Source: Strigamia acuminata (taxonomy: Eukaryota > Arthropoda > Chilopoda > Geophilomorpha > Linotaeniidae). Taken from it: a DNA stretch of 64,000 bases. Positions within the stretch are counted from its first letter, which is position 1, and each line of letters starts with the position of its first letter. The stretch is taken from positions 7,280,427-7,344,426 of the forward strand of contig OX442315.1 in NCBI GenBank assembly GCA_949358305.1. Direction: 5' to 3'. Below the pieces are notes generated by a model. The model searched no databases and was not told the origin of the DNA. It was given only the letters and a program-made list of their open reading frames with translations. A program made the translations under genes and the position numbers. Positions 10,804 to 21,700 of the stretch are shown here, one piece after another.

Positions 10804-11617
10804 CTGCGCCATTTCAAAATTTTCCATATCATCTGTTGCTTCCCATAAGTTATCAGAGTCATTTGCATATTCAGATGGAAAATCAAGTAGATCTAACAAG
10901 TCAACATTTTCAGCTCGATTAACATTTAACTTTTTATGTTGCATCATTTTTTCTTTTTCATCTAGTATTGATTCAGGGTAGCTGCACACAACAAAATCTG
11001 GAATTTGGATAAATCTGTCTTGATGAAGTTCTATGGTTGCGTATACGGGATAATCAAAGTAGGTCGTGATTCGATAGTACATGAAGAAGCAACATGGCAG
11101 AAGAGAACACAGTATGACAAATTTTTTAACTTTTTTAGTGGTCTTAGATTGCGGTGAGACACTTTGGTAACTACCATTAGTTGTTGCCTGCCATAAATGT
11201 TTAGTTTTTCGCATGACATGTTTTTCAAAACAACCTTTCTTCTTTCTGTAGTAATTAGCTATTTGATAACCATTTTGAATGTTTAGAGCAATGACTTCAA
11301 CAATTCCAATACAAGATATTCCAATATAGAATCCCACGTAGCCACCAATGTCACACATTAATGAAATAAAGTCATAACAAAAAAATTCTGTTAATTCAAG
11401 TGTCCTACGGGATAAGTAATAAAAACTCAAAGTATGTGTGTACTGATTAGTGTAATAAGAGTGAGAACTGAATATAACTTTTATGCATTCTCTCGCACAA
11501 TTGCAGGTATAATGTGGATTCACTTTCCATCCTACTTCAGTAATTTGTTCGGTGTAATTGCACGATAATTTATTTGCGACGCATTCACTTTTTGGCATTT
11601 TAGGCAGAAATGGTAAT
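10804..11617 (-). pseudogene. DEG/ENaC copy 1, exon 6: module 1 TM2 plus module 2 TM1
   Basis: An 814-bp exon from a TTCAG acceptor to a CAG|GTAGGA donor, without stops. It encodes the end of the cysteine-rich ectodomain (HYTCNCARECIKV) and TM2 with the selectivity-filter motif GIS (VGFYIGISCIGIVEV). A cytoplasmic linker of about 60 residues follows, then TM1 of a second module (FVILCSLLPCCFFMYY) and its post-TM1 segment (IQIPDFVVCSYPES). The copy 2 exon (43197-44010) has exactly the same length and phases. This exon is intact, but the gene carries stops elsewhere. Confidence 0.88.
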
Positions 11618-11941
11618 CTGAAGTTAAATGATGCTCATATTAATAAGAATACGGTATATTTTAGAGGAAATGAAAACGTGAATGAAAAGAAATTTTTTTT
11701 TTATAATTTTTTTAAATTTATCTATTTTTTTAATACCAATTATAAAAATTTATTTAGTTTTTTAATACCAATTATAAAAATTTTCTATTTTTTAATACCA
11801 ATTATAAAAAATTTTCTCTTTTTTAATACCAATTACAAAAATTTCTCATTAATTTTTCAAATTTTTTCTTAAAAATGCCAGGGTACTTTGTCTTTCGAGC
11901 ATTTCGAGGATGAAAATAGAAAAAACAAACAAACAACATAC

Positions 11942-12051
11942 CGGCATGTAAAATTTCGTTGATTAATTTCTTGTAAGTAACACTCTCCGTGACATTTTTC
12001 CATAGCAGATATGTCCACACAAGGAAACAATCTTCTATTCACAAATGTGTA
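11942..12051 (-). pseudogene. DEG/ENaC copy 1, exon 5 (cysteine-rich domain)
   Basis: A 110-bp exon, phase 0 in and phase 2 out (CCG|GTATGT). The correct frame reads FPCVDISAMEKCHGECYLQE and ends NFTC, giving the spaced cysteines of the DEG/ENaC ectodomain. The longer ORF through here (MWTYLLWK...) is a different frame and not the protein. Confidence 0.82.
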
Positions 12052-12091
12052 CTAAAACAAAAGTTGGGTGATGATTTTACAATATATTTTT

Positions 12092-12770
12092 GATTTGCCT
12101 AATTAATTCATTGCATTAAATAATGCATTTCATAATTTATTTTACAAAATGTATGAAATAATACATTTCAGCAAGCAAAAATGTATTACCTAATGCATTC
12201 TCTGGTGCATTCATCGCCAATTTGAGATGAAATTAAAATAAATAACCATCGCCTAACCTAAAACTATCATGTTGGAATGTATCTCCAAAATAAATTATTT
12301 CCTTTCTTTTGTGTTTCCTCTCTTCCACTTACAAGTATGACCCAATAAAGTGTCCTAATTGAGGATTAGGTTAGTTTCCTCAATACTTTTAGGTTACAAA
12401 GCTGAGTTGCAAAGCTGAGTAGACTAACGTTTCAAACTTTTTTTCTCAAAACTTTTCAGTAAGAGATAATTTTTTAAGAACAGTTCTAGACTAATTAGAT
12501 GATGCTCTACAACGTTCTAATTGACTTTTTCTCTTTATCTGTCATGGTTCTCGAGTTACAATATGGATGACCGTGAAGATGACCTCTCAGGTCAAGTTGG
12601 ATGTCGTAATTGGATTTCCCCCATGATTTGCCTAATTAATTCATTGCATTAAATAATGCATCTCATAATTTATTTTACAAAATGTATGAAATAATACATT
12701 TCAGCAAGCAAATATGTATATTTGAGATGAAATTAAAATAAATAACCATCGCCTAACCTAAAATTATCAT
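12092..12770. repeat. Local duplication and truncated M1 mariner-like copy
   Basis: About 150 bp at 12092-12270 recurs at 12622-12770. Between them, and continuing to 13249, lies a truncated copy of M1: the same interior as 2836-3293, ending CCACCCTG before TA. A degenerate CATTTTAGCGACGCTC end of the palindromic family lies near 12785-12870. Confidence 0.6.
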
Positions 12771-13253
12771 GTTGGAATAGTTCCGTTATAGTCATTTTAG
12801 CGACGCTCATTTTCGTGATTTTTACCAAAAAAGTCCCATTTTAGTGATCACGTTTTAGCGACAATAAAGTAATTTTAAATTAAAACCACCCCACCAGGGC
12901 GCACGTTCGACTATGTAACGCCATCTGATCTTTCGTTCAGTGAGAAAGCCTTGCATTTCTTCACCTTTCACTTCAAACCTGTTTTTTTCAAAACTTTTTA
13001 GTAAGAGATAATTTTTTTAAGAAGAGTTTCAGACTAATTAGATGGTGCTCTACAACTTTCTAATTGACTTTTTCTCTTTATCTGTCACGGTTCTCGAGTT
13101 ACAATATGGATGACCGTGAAGATGACCTCTAAGGTCAAGTTGGATGTCGTAATTGGATTTCCCCCATAATAATACAATGATTTTGCTAAATCAACATCTA
13201 AAACAGTTAGGGAATTATATTCTTTGAACCAGACTTTCTGACCACCCTGTATA

Positions 13254-13440
13254 CAGGGTGAACCAAAAGTCTGTTTCCCTCAAATATTTCCTTAGCAATT
13301 GCATCTAGGCCAACTTTGATGAAGCGATCGTATAGGAAGTTGGGTGAGAGCAATCCAATGATGTCATCAAATTTGACCTTGAAGGCCATTTTCAAGGTCA
13401 TTCATTTGCTAACTTCTAAACCAATCAGGTTAGAGCAAAA
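13254..13440. mobile_element. mariner-like M2, left-end fragment
   Basis: It starts CAGGGTGAACCAAAAGTCTG directly after TA and matches, inverted, the right end of the M2 copy at 25682-26216. It is truncated by the THAP/proline-rich segment. Confidence 0.6.
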
Positions 13441-13634
13441 AAGTCAATAGACAGTTTTCGCATTAGCATGCACACCACCTAGCGAGAGAATGCAACATCT
13501 CCCAAGTAGGTAAAAAACCATTTCCGGTTCTTGATTCGTTCGAGTACTAGTCTTTACATTGTGTTTTCGATGGAAAATAAACAATGTCAATTGCCCGAAA
13601 CCCAACAATCTGAGAAGATACTTAAAGCTCATAC

Positions 13635-13756
13635 TGTTGTGTGCCTGAATGCAACAACAATGCACAAAAATGTGGTAGAAGGGTTACTTTTCACAAATTT
13701 CCTGCCGACAAGAAATTGAAGAAAGCAATGGCTTGTAAAAATTCACAGGGACGTGG
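13635..13756 (+). pseudogene. THAP zinc-finger N-terminal fragment
   Basis: The frame CCVPECNNNAQKC...VTFHKFPADKKLKKAM matches the start of THAP DNA-binding domains (C-x-C pair, then F-H-x-F-P). The conserved Trp after the FP segment is Met here. The AVPTF box and the second zinc ligand pair are absent. It may derive from a P-element-type transposase or a host THAP gene. It is an isolated exon-sized relic inside intron 4 of DEG/ENaC copy 1. Confidence 0.65.
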
Positions 13757-13779
13757 GACCTCAATTCATTTCGTCGTCC

Positions 13780-13990
13780 TTCATTTCTTCACTGTTTTTG
13801 GCAACGAAACAATACGGCGATGTCGTTCATTTCTTTGCCGTTTTTGGCGACGAAACGACACGGCGGCGTCCTTCATTTAGTCGCCGTTTGTGGCGATTAA
13901 ACCACACGGCGACTTCCTTCATTTCGTTGCCATTTGTGGCGACTAAACCACACGGCGACGTCCTTCATTTCGTCGCCGTTTGTGGCGTCA
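13780..13990. repeat. About 48-bp minisatellite, four to five copies
   Basis: Units resemble GGCGACGTCCTTCATTTCGT followed by CGCCGTTTGTGGCGA and AACCACAC. It is GC-richer than its surroundings and lies between the THAP fragment and the proline-rich ORF. Confidence 0.75.
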
Positions 13991-14106
13991 AATGGTCCGC
14001 CAAATGTCCAGACCGCCGCATTTCGAGCAGGAAATGAGGTCAAGTCTGACCCGAGTGACGACTCCGCCGAACAAATGGGCCGGATCGTCCATCGGCCCGA
14101 CCCACA

Positions 14107-14740
14107 ATGACCCACAACGGCCAACAACGACCCTTCGACATCCGCACGGCCGCCGCCACCCCTGAGCGTCCCTTCAATAATCCCCCGACGTTTTTCATCG
14201 AGGACGGGCTGCTCTTCCCGCCCATGTTCGAGCTGCCGTCCAGACACTTCCAGCAGACCAATCTACGCCAATCGCCTCCGCGATCGCGCCCCGCCACGTC
14301 CGGGTCCACTCCGAGCATGTTCGAGATAACGCACAGACATTTCCGACCTCCGCCCCAACAATCCCCGATGCAGAAGCGCCCCTCCACGCCCAGACCCACC
14401 CCACCCGCGTTCCAAGTGCCGCCCAGACAGTTCGAACACGATTTGCGCCAATTCAGGCCCCCGCCGCCGCAGATGCGTCCCACCACAACCGAGCCCGAGT
14501 TCGAGGTGCCGCCCAGACACTTCCAACAGTTCAGACCGCAACCGCCGCCGACGACCAAGCGACCGACGTCGCCTGCGTTCGAGGTTCCTTCGAGACACGT
14601 GGAACAGTTCAGACCGTCCTACGACGACCAGGCCGACTTCGCCCGCTCGAGAGTTCGAGGAACCGCCGAGACATTTCGAACAGACCGATTCGCAAGAATT
14701 TAGACCGCGTCCCACGGCGAGTAGACCCACGTCGCCAGCG
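14107..14740 (+). pseudogene. Proline-rich repeat protein fragment
   Basis: Open from ATG 14107 to a stop at 14703. The protein is rich in P, R, F, Q and T with degenerate repeats of about 30 residues built on F-E-V-P-P-R-H-F-x-Q-F-R-P. Near 14640 the repeat continues in a different frame (FEEPPRHFEQ, then RPTSPAFE) up to the satellite, so there is one frameshift and the 3' end has been replaced by satellite. The composition suggests an extracellular or cuticle-like structural protein, but I do not recognise a family. The segment is GC-rich and absent from copy 2. Confidence 0.45.
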
Positions 14741-14743
14741 TTT

Positions 14744-15643
14744 GAACGAAAAATCGAATATTTCATAGAAAAATCGAATATTTCATAGAAAAATCGAATA
14801 TTTCATAGAAAAATCGAATATTTCATAGAAAAATCGAATATTTCATAGAAAAATCGAATATTTCATAGAAAAATCGAATATTTCATAGAAAAATCGAATA
14901 TTTCATAGAAAAATCGAATATTTCATAGAAAAATCGAATATTTCATAGAAAAATCGAATATTTCATAGAAAAATCGAATATTTCATAGAAAAATCGAATA
15001 TTTCATAGAAAAATCGAATATTTCATAGAAAAATCGAATATTTCATAGAAAAATCGAATATTTCATAGAAAAATCGAATATTTCATAGAAAAATCGAATA
15101 TTTCATAGAAAAATCGAATATTTCATAGAAAAATCGAATATTTCATAGAAAAATCGAATATTTCATAGAAAAATCGAATATTTCATAGAAAAATCGAATA
15201 TTTCATAGAAAAATCGAATATTTCATAGAAAAATCGAATATTTCATAGAAAAATCGAATATTTCATAGAAAAATCGAATATTTCATAGAAAAATCGAATA
15301 TTTCATAGAAAAATCGAATATTTCATAGAAAAATCGAATATTTCATAGAAAAATCGAATATTTCATAGAAAAATCGAATATTTCATAGAAAAATCGAATA
15401 TTTCATAGAAAAATCGAATATTTCATAGAAAAATCGAATATTTCATAGAAAAATCGAATATTTCATAGAAAAATCGAATATTTCATAGAAAAATCGAATA
15501 TTTCATAGAAAAATCGAATATTTCATAGAAAAATCGAATATTTCATAGAAAAATCGAATATTTCATAGAAAAATCGAATATTTCATAGAAAAATCGAATA
15601 TTTCATAGAAAAATCGAATATTTCATAGAAAAATCGAATATTT
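14744..15643. repeat. Satellite S1, 20-bp unit, block 1
   Basis: About 45 copies of GAAAAATCGAATATTTCATA, apparently without variation over 900 bp. The array continues at 17750-18331 and 23391-23776. The blocks are one array split by E5 and E2. Confidence 0.97.
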
Positions 15644-16084
15644 TGTAGAGTTTTTTGGGGGTTCGATACGTCACGCCGCCAGAGGGCGCATGGACGTAAA
15701 CGCACGGATGGCAATATGTCCGAGAAACGTTTGTTGTGGTCAGCCAATGAGAGCTGACCATTGTCATATTTAAATAAAGCATTTTGTGAATAAAGTCATA
15801 TTGAATTGTAACAAGTGTGTGTGTGTGTCGCGGACCAGCGGGTCCGCCATTTTGTTTCAAAGCCAACTTTTTAGTAAGTTTACATCAGAAGTGGGATAGA
15901 AGGATTCGATGCGACGATAAACGATAAAGTAGACGATAAAATAGAGAAAGTAAGAGGCAACGACTGTTTTTGGCGACGGGAACGAAATTCGGGGTAACAA
16001 ATAACGCGTGGACGGTTCGGGAAACGAGAGACGATTTGCCGAATAAGCATGTGTTACGAAGGTTAGCCGGGCTTCGAACGAGAG

Positions 16085-17207
16085 ATGGCCGACGCGGAAG
16101 CAGTATTAGCAAAAATCCAACGTAAAGAGATTCCAACGTACGAAGAGATAAGCGTGCTGAGGACCCGGGAGATTAGGCCACTGTTACGGGAGCGTAAAAT
16201 TGTACCACAAAAGTTGAAAACAGACATGGCGGGAATCGTAGAAGAAGTAGAAAGCGACGACGAAGACGAAGAAGAGAAAGACGAAGAGAAAGTAGAAAAC
16301 AACGATCCGAAGATAGAAGAAAATGTACCGATAGTATCGATGACGAACGGCGGATTTGGTGCAAATGCTAATGCAAACGCAAATGAAGCAAATGATGGAG
16401 GTGATGTTAGCGATGCAGACGAAGCCAGAAGCGCCGAAGGAGAAGAAAGAAGTCAAGAACGCGCCAAAATTACCACGATTTTCGGGCACTCGAAGCGAGC
16501 TGCGTACGACCACGCAATGGTTACAGGACGTTCGTGAATACGCGAAGGAGTACCAATGGACGAACGTAACTACGATGACGACGGCGGCAGCAGCGTTAGA
16601 AGGACCAGCGAAAGTGTGGCAAGACAGCGCGGGAACGACGATCCGGAACTTCGACAAATGGGCGGATGAAATGACAAAGAATTTTCCATATCGGCAATTG
16701 TCCTACGAAGATAAAGAACGATTGATTCGAGCTCCGCAGAAGAACGACGAGACCACCGAAACTTATTTACGACAAAAATGGGCCACATGCGAAGGGTTGG
16801 GAATGTCGATCAACGACGCGCAGAATTACCTGTTAGACGGATTGAAGAGCAAGTCAGCAACGGCGCCGATGTACGTCATCAAATATCAACACATCAGCGA
16901 TATGGTTGGAACAGCGCAAGACTTGGAAGCGCGAGCGAAGGGGACAATGGTCGAAACGAAGGCGAAGTCGAGCACAGCGAAGCCAACTAGTGAAGAACAC
17001 GACGCAGAACCACGATGCTTCAAGTGCGGCGAGGAAGGGCATCAAAGAACGGATTGCCCTAATGAGCTCAAATGTTTCAAATGCCACAGACTGGGACATT
17101 TATCGACAGCGTGTCCCAACGGGGTGAAATGTTTTAATTGCAACAAGTACGGGCATATGGCGAACGCATGTCCGGAGCCGAAGAGGGAACGAAGAACGAA
17201 GATGTAA
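16085..17207 (+). pseudogene. E5 gag with three CCHC knuckles (one frameshift)
   Basis: The N-terminal part (16085-16537, MADAEAVLAKIQRK) has an acidic EDEEEKDEEK region. The remainder continues in another frame from about 16356 to 17207: a capsid-like region (LPRFSGTRSEL, WLQDVREYAKEYQ) and three zinc knuckles near the C-terminus (CFKCGEEGHQRTDC, CFKCHRLGHLSTAC, CFNCNKYGHMANAC). The switch lies in the GANANANAN-encoding run at about 16356-16400, a plausible slippage site, so either a mutation or a recoding event is possible. Three knuckles is more than the usual one or two. Confidence 0.8.
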
Positions 17208-17500
17208 AACGCAGAAGACCACGAAGATGTAAGACGCAGATGACCACGAAGAAGTAAACGCAGATGACCACGAAGAAGTAAACGCCGATGACCACGAAGA
17301 TGTAAACGCAGATGACCACGAAGATGACCACGAAGATGAAAACGCAGATGAAAACGCAGATGAAAATACAGATGACCACGGAGATGTAAACGCAGATGAA
17401 ATGAAGATGTAAACGCAGATGACCATGGAAATGTAAACGCAGATGAAAACGAAGGTGTAAACAAGATGAGTGTCGGCGAGGACGCCAACATTTAGTCGGA
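17205..17500 (+). repeat. Minisatellite in E5 3' region
   Basis: Tandem, variable-length units built from GATGACCACGAAGATGTAAA and CGCAGATGAAAA follow the gag stop codon. They fill the space where pol would be expected. Stops occur in the units, so this is not a continuous coding repeat. Confidence 0.75.
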
Positions 17501-17749
17501 TGACCGAGTGTAGAGTTTTTCGGGGGTTCGATACGTCACGCCGCCAGAGGGCGCATGGACGTAAACGCACGGATGGCAATATGTCCGAGAAACGTTTGTT
17601 GTGGTCAGCCAATGTGAGCTGACCATTGTCATATTTAAATAGAGCATTTTGTGAATAAAGTCAGATTGAATTGTAACAAGTGTGTGTGTGTGTCGCGGAC
17701 CAGCGGGTCCGCCATTTTGTTTCAAAGCCAACTTTTTAGTAAGTTTACA

Positions 17750-18331
17750 ATTTCATAGAAAAATCGAATATTTCATAGGAAAATCGAATATTTCATAGAA
17801 AAATCGAATATTTCATAGGAAAATCGAATATTTCATAGGAAAATCGAATATTTCATAGGAAAATCGAATATTTCATAGAAAAATCGAATATTTCATAGGA
17901 AAATCGAATATTTCATAGGAAAATCGAATATTTCATAGAAAAATCGAATATTTCATAGAAAAATCGAATATTTCATAGAAAAATCGAATATTTCATAGAA
18001 AAATCGAATATTTCATAGAAAAATCGGATATTTCATAGAAAAATCGAATATTTCATAGAAAAATCGAATATTTCATAGAAAAATCGAATATTTCATAGAA
18101 AAATCGAATATTTCATAGAAAAATCAAATATTTCATAGAAAAATCGAATATTTCATAGAAAAATCGAATATTTCATAGAAAAATCGAATATTTCATAGAA
18201 AAATCGAATATTTCATAGAAAAATCGAATATTTCATAGAAAAATCGAATATTTCATAGAAAAATCGAATATTTCATAGAAAAATCGAATATTTCATAGAA
18301 AAATCGAATATTTCATAGAAAAATCGAATAT
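17750..18331. repeat. Satellite S1, block 2
   Basis: About 29 units of the 20-mer. Unlike block 1 it mixes in a CATAGG variant, mostly at 17770-17940, next to the E5 insertion. Confidence 0.95.
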
Positions 18332-18515
18332 TGTGAGATGATATAATGCAGTCAGAACTAGTTAGTGTTTGTTACGACACTAGAGCGCAGTGTCTGTTGT
18401 TTGTTTCGTTACTAAGTGGCTACGCATTCTGTCGTCTGCTTGTAATGGTTTACACGCTTTGATTAAATCTGTTCATTTATCAAAACACGAATGCAAGATC
18501 CAAATACATTTCACA
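18332..18515 (+). repeat. E2 5' LTR
   Basis: 184 bp, TGTGAGATG...TTTCACA, matching 23207-23390. Confidence 0.94.
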
Positions 18516-18724
18516 AGTGGTAGCAGAGTACGGTTGATTTATAGCATTTGTGGGCGAGTTTTGAGTGAAAATTAATCGATGGCGAGCGCAGACAGAAGAG
18601 TGTAAAGCGCGTGACCGTGAGTACGATCGTTTTTTCCGTTTTCTGAGTTCGATAATTGGCTCAAACCTGTTCTTTCCTTGCCGAGCGTGCCAACTGGACG
18701 TTGATAAGTCGATAAAACGACAAG

Positions 18725-21700
18725 ATGGCGGAGGAACCGAAAGGGGCGAATGCCAACCGAATACCATTGCTGGATGAAACGAATTACGTGATATGGAGTA
18801 CGTTGATGGAGGCAGTGCTGGATTCCAAAGGTCTGTGGGAGCCGGTCATCAGGAAGGATGAACCGAATGCACAACCTGCGGCGGCGTGGCAGAAATGGAA
18901 GAGACATAATGCCACTGCACTGAGCCTCATCATGACGACGCTGTCACCTGACCAGGTGGGACTACACGTTGGTACAAAGAAAGCCAAGGTGTTATGGAAC
19001 GACCTGGCATTGCACCACGGAGGAAACGTGCAGCACAGACAGGTGGACATAGGTCACGAGCTAACCAGCGCCAAAATGGGCCGGAATGAGCTGGTGGGAG
19101 AGTACATCAACAGAATCGTCGCCATAAGCAAGAGGTCAGCGGCGGCGGGGCGACCGATAGCCGAGAGTGAGGTGATGTACTATTTGGTACACGGACTGAC
19201 CAACAAATATTCGAGCATCGCTGAGACTTTTCAAGCGCAAAGAGACATGCGACTAGTCGACTTGAGACGCACACTGGAGGTGCGAGAGCGATGGGCGACG
19301 GATAAAGCAAAAGACGGACCCGTATTTAATGAAGAGGAAGCGTACAAGGCACGTGCGCGCGGTGGCAAACGCGACAAGATCGTTAAATGCTACGAGTGTG
19401 GAAAAATGGGCCACTTTGCCAGGGATTGCCGAAGTAAACGTACGGGAGATGCTACTTCGAGCGCCAGTAACACCAAGGGAAACGGTGGATGTTACAACTG
19501 CGGAAAGCCGGGGCACTTCGCACGCAATTGCAAGAATAAAGCGACGGGTGGACATGACGCTCAACGGGGACGCAATACGGCGAATTACGCCAAACAGGAG
19601 GAGCGAAAAGAGGAACAAGGGGAACTTTTTTACGCACGAACGGATAGGACCTACGCTTTTCATACAAAGCATTCAACCAATTCGCTGGGGCCACAGGAAT
19701 GGTTGTTGGACTCTGGCGCGACTGTTCACATGACATCGCATCGGGAATTTCTGACAAACTTCGAGCACGAGGAAGGAGTAGTGCACCTTGCCGAGGACCA
19801 AGTGTCGAGCAAGTCGACAGGAAAGGGCATGGTCACACTTTGGAGTAAATTGCCGACGGGGAACGTGAAGTTGGAAATGGGAAATGTTGTACATGTGCCA
19901 AAGTTGCGGGAAAATTTGATTTCTGTATACGAATTAGCGCAACGAGGATTCAAAGTGATTTTTGATGACACACGGGCAATTGTGACGAACAAGCAAAACA
20001 TGATTCTGGCCACGGCACAGAAAAGAGACCGGATGTACGTTTTGGATGCGATAACGTGCGTGCACAGCGAGGAAGTCGACGCATATGTTGTCAAAGAAGC
20101 ACCGACGTCTCACAATCAAACCAATGACGAGCCAAAAAGACTAGAAAGAGTTTTATGGCACAGACGTTTGGGACACGCAAGCAACCAAAAGCTTGAGCAG
20201 GTACGAGACGGAAAACTCGTTTTGGGGGTGAATTTTGGGCCAGAAAAATTACCGCCATGCAGGGCATGCGTTGAGGGGCGGCAACCCAGAAAGGCGTTTA
20301 AGCGCATAACGGGACCGACAACAAAACGCCCTTTGGAGCTATGGCACGTAGATTTATGTGGGCCATTAGCATGGGGATATGATGGCAGTTATTACGCTTT
20401 GGTGATTGTCGATGATTTCACCAAATACGTGTATTTTTCTGCAATTCGGGAGAAAAGTGATGCTTTTGAAGAGATTGAAAAGCACAGAGCTAGAGAGGAA
20501 AGGTCGACAGGACTAAAATTGCAAAGAATAAGGACGGATAATGGCGGAGAATTCGTCAATGAACGATCGAAAGAGATTTATCTTAAATGTGGAATTAAGC
20601 ACGAGAAGACAGTGCCATTCTCACCGAAGAGCAACGGAGTCGTCGAAAGATATAATCGGACCATTGTTGAAAAGACAAGAACAATGCTCAAGTGGTCACT
20701 TTTACCAGACGGTTTTTGGCCGGAAGCGATGGCGACAGCCGTGTATATAATCAACCGAATTCCGACTTCTGCCAATCCGAAGACGACGCCATATGAGGCG
20801 AGATATAACAGGAAGCCATCCGGGATGCACTTACGCGTTTTTGGATGTGCAGCGTACAGGCACATACCCAAACATATGCGAAAGAAATTGGACCCAGTCT
20901 CCAAACCGGGTATTATGGTTGGTTACTCCATGTGTCGGCGGGCTTACCGAATTTTTGACGAAAATGAAAACCGAATAATCGAAACTCGAGACGTGTATTT
21001 TATTGAAGATGCTAGGACCGCCCAAATACAGAAAGAATCGAAAAAACTGATAACTGAAGACAGCGCGGACAATCTAGTCGTTTTTCCGATTTTAAGTGGG
21101 GGGAAGAATGATAATGAGGATCATGAGCAATCAAGTGATGATGACGACAACGAGGAACAAGAAGAAGAAACCGAAGTGTGGGAAACCGCCGATGAGGACG
21201 AGGACTCACCTGATGAGATTGAAAACGCGCACGAAGACGCGCACGACGAAATTGACGATGAAACTGAGAGTGATGCTGAAGATGAAGATGAACCGGAAGT
21301 TGCGGAAGCGCCGAGGCAACCAGTTGTGGTGCCACCCGCACCGCCGGTCGTTCTACGCGAGCGTGGACCGGGCAGGCCTACCAGACAGGAAGCGGCCGTG
21401 AAGGAACAGCAACGCATCGAAAGGAACGAGCGACGTGAACAGGAGTTGCAACACCGAGGAGTCAGGAGATCGGAGAGAATAAGACGACGAGATGCAGCGT
21501 ATATATCGCGCAGATCGGAGAGGGGAAGACGTTGGAATGCGACATGTGTGGCGCGCATGAAACGGAAGGCGCGACTAATCACTCCAACTTCCTACCAAGA
21601 GGCAATCTCATGTCCAGATGCCAAGATGTGGCGAGCAGCGATGGATAAGGAAATGCAGTCCATGCGCATGCATCGAGTATGGCATTTAGAGAAACCGACT

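Larger units (their letters stand above)
15644..17749 (+). mobile_element. Gag-only LTR retrotransposon E5 in satellite S1
   Basis: LTRs of 241 bp (15644-15884 and 17509-17749, TGTAGAG...TTTACA) differ at about four sites. The 4-bp duplication ATTT (15640-15643, 17750-17753) was made inside the satellite unit. The site after the 5' LTR, TCAGAAGTGGGATAG, resembles a tRNA-Leu-type primer site, although this is uncertain. Only gag is present: no protease, RT, RNase H or integrase. The element would therefore depend on a relative. The 4-bp duplication suggests Ty3/gypsy or related machinery. Confidence 0.88.

Noticed and set aside
11823-12020. Minus-strand ORF starting MWTYLLWKNV
   Set aside because: The splice sites and the cysteine-bearing frame of exon 5 are in a different frame of the same DNA.
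14040-14766. Minus-strand Gly/Trp-rich and Ser/Arg-rich ORFs
   Set aside because: Antisense of the proline-rich repeat ORF; the plus frame has the coherent 30-residue repeat.
17042-17612. Minus-strand ORFs rich in SSAF and LRLHLRGH repeats
   Set aside because: Antisense of the E5 minisatellite and gag knuckles.
14744-18331. CRISPR-like direct repeats
   Set aside because: Pure head-to-tail 20-bp tandem repeat without spacers, in a eukaryotic intron.
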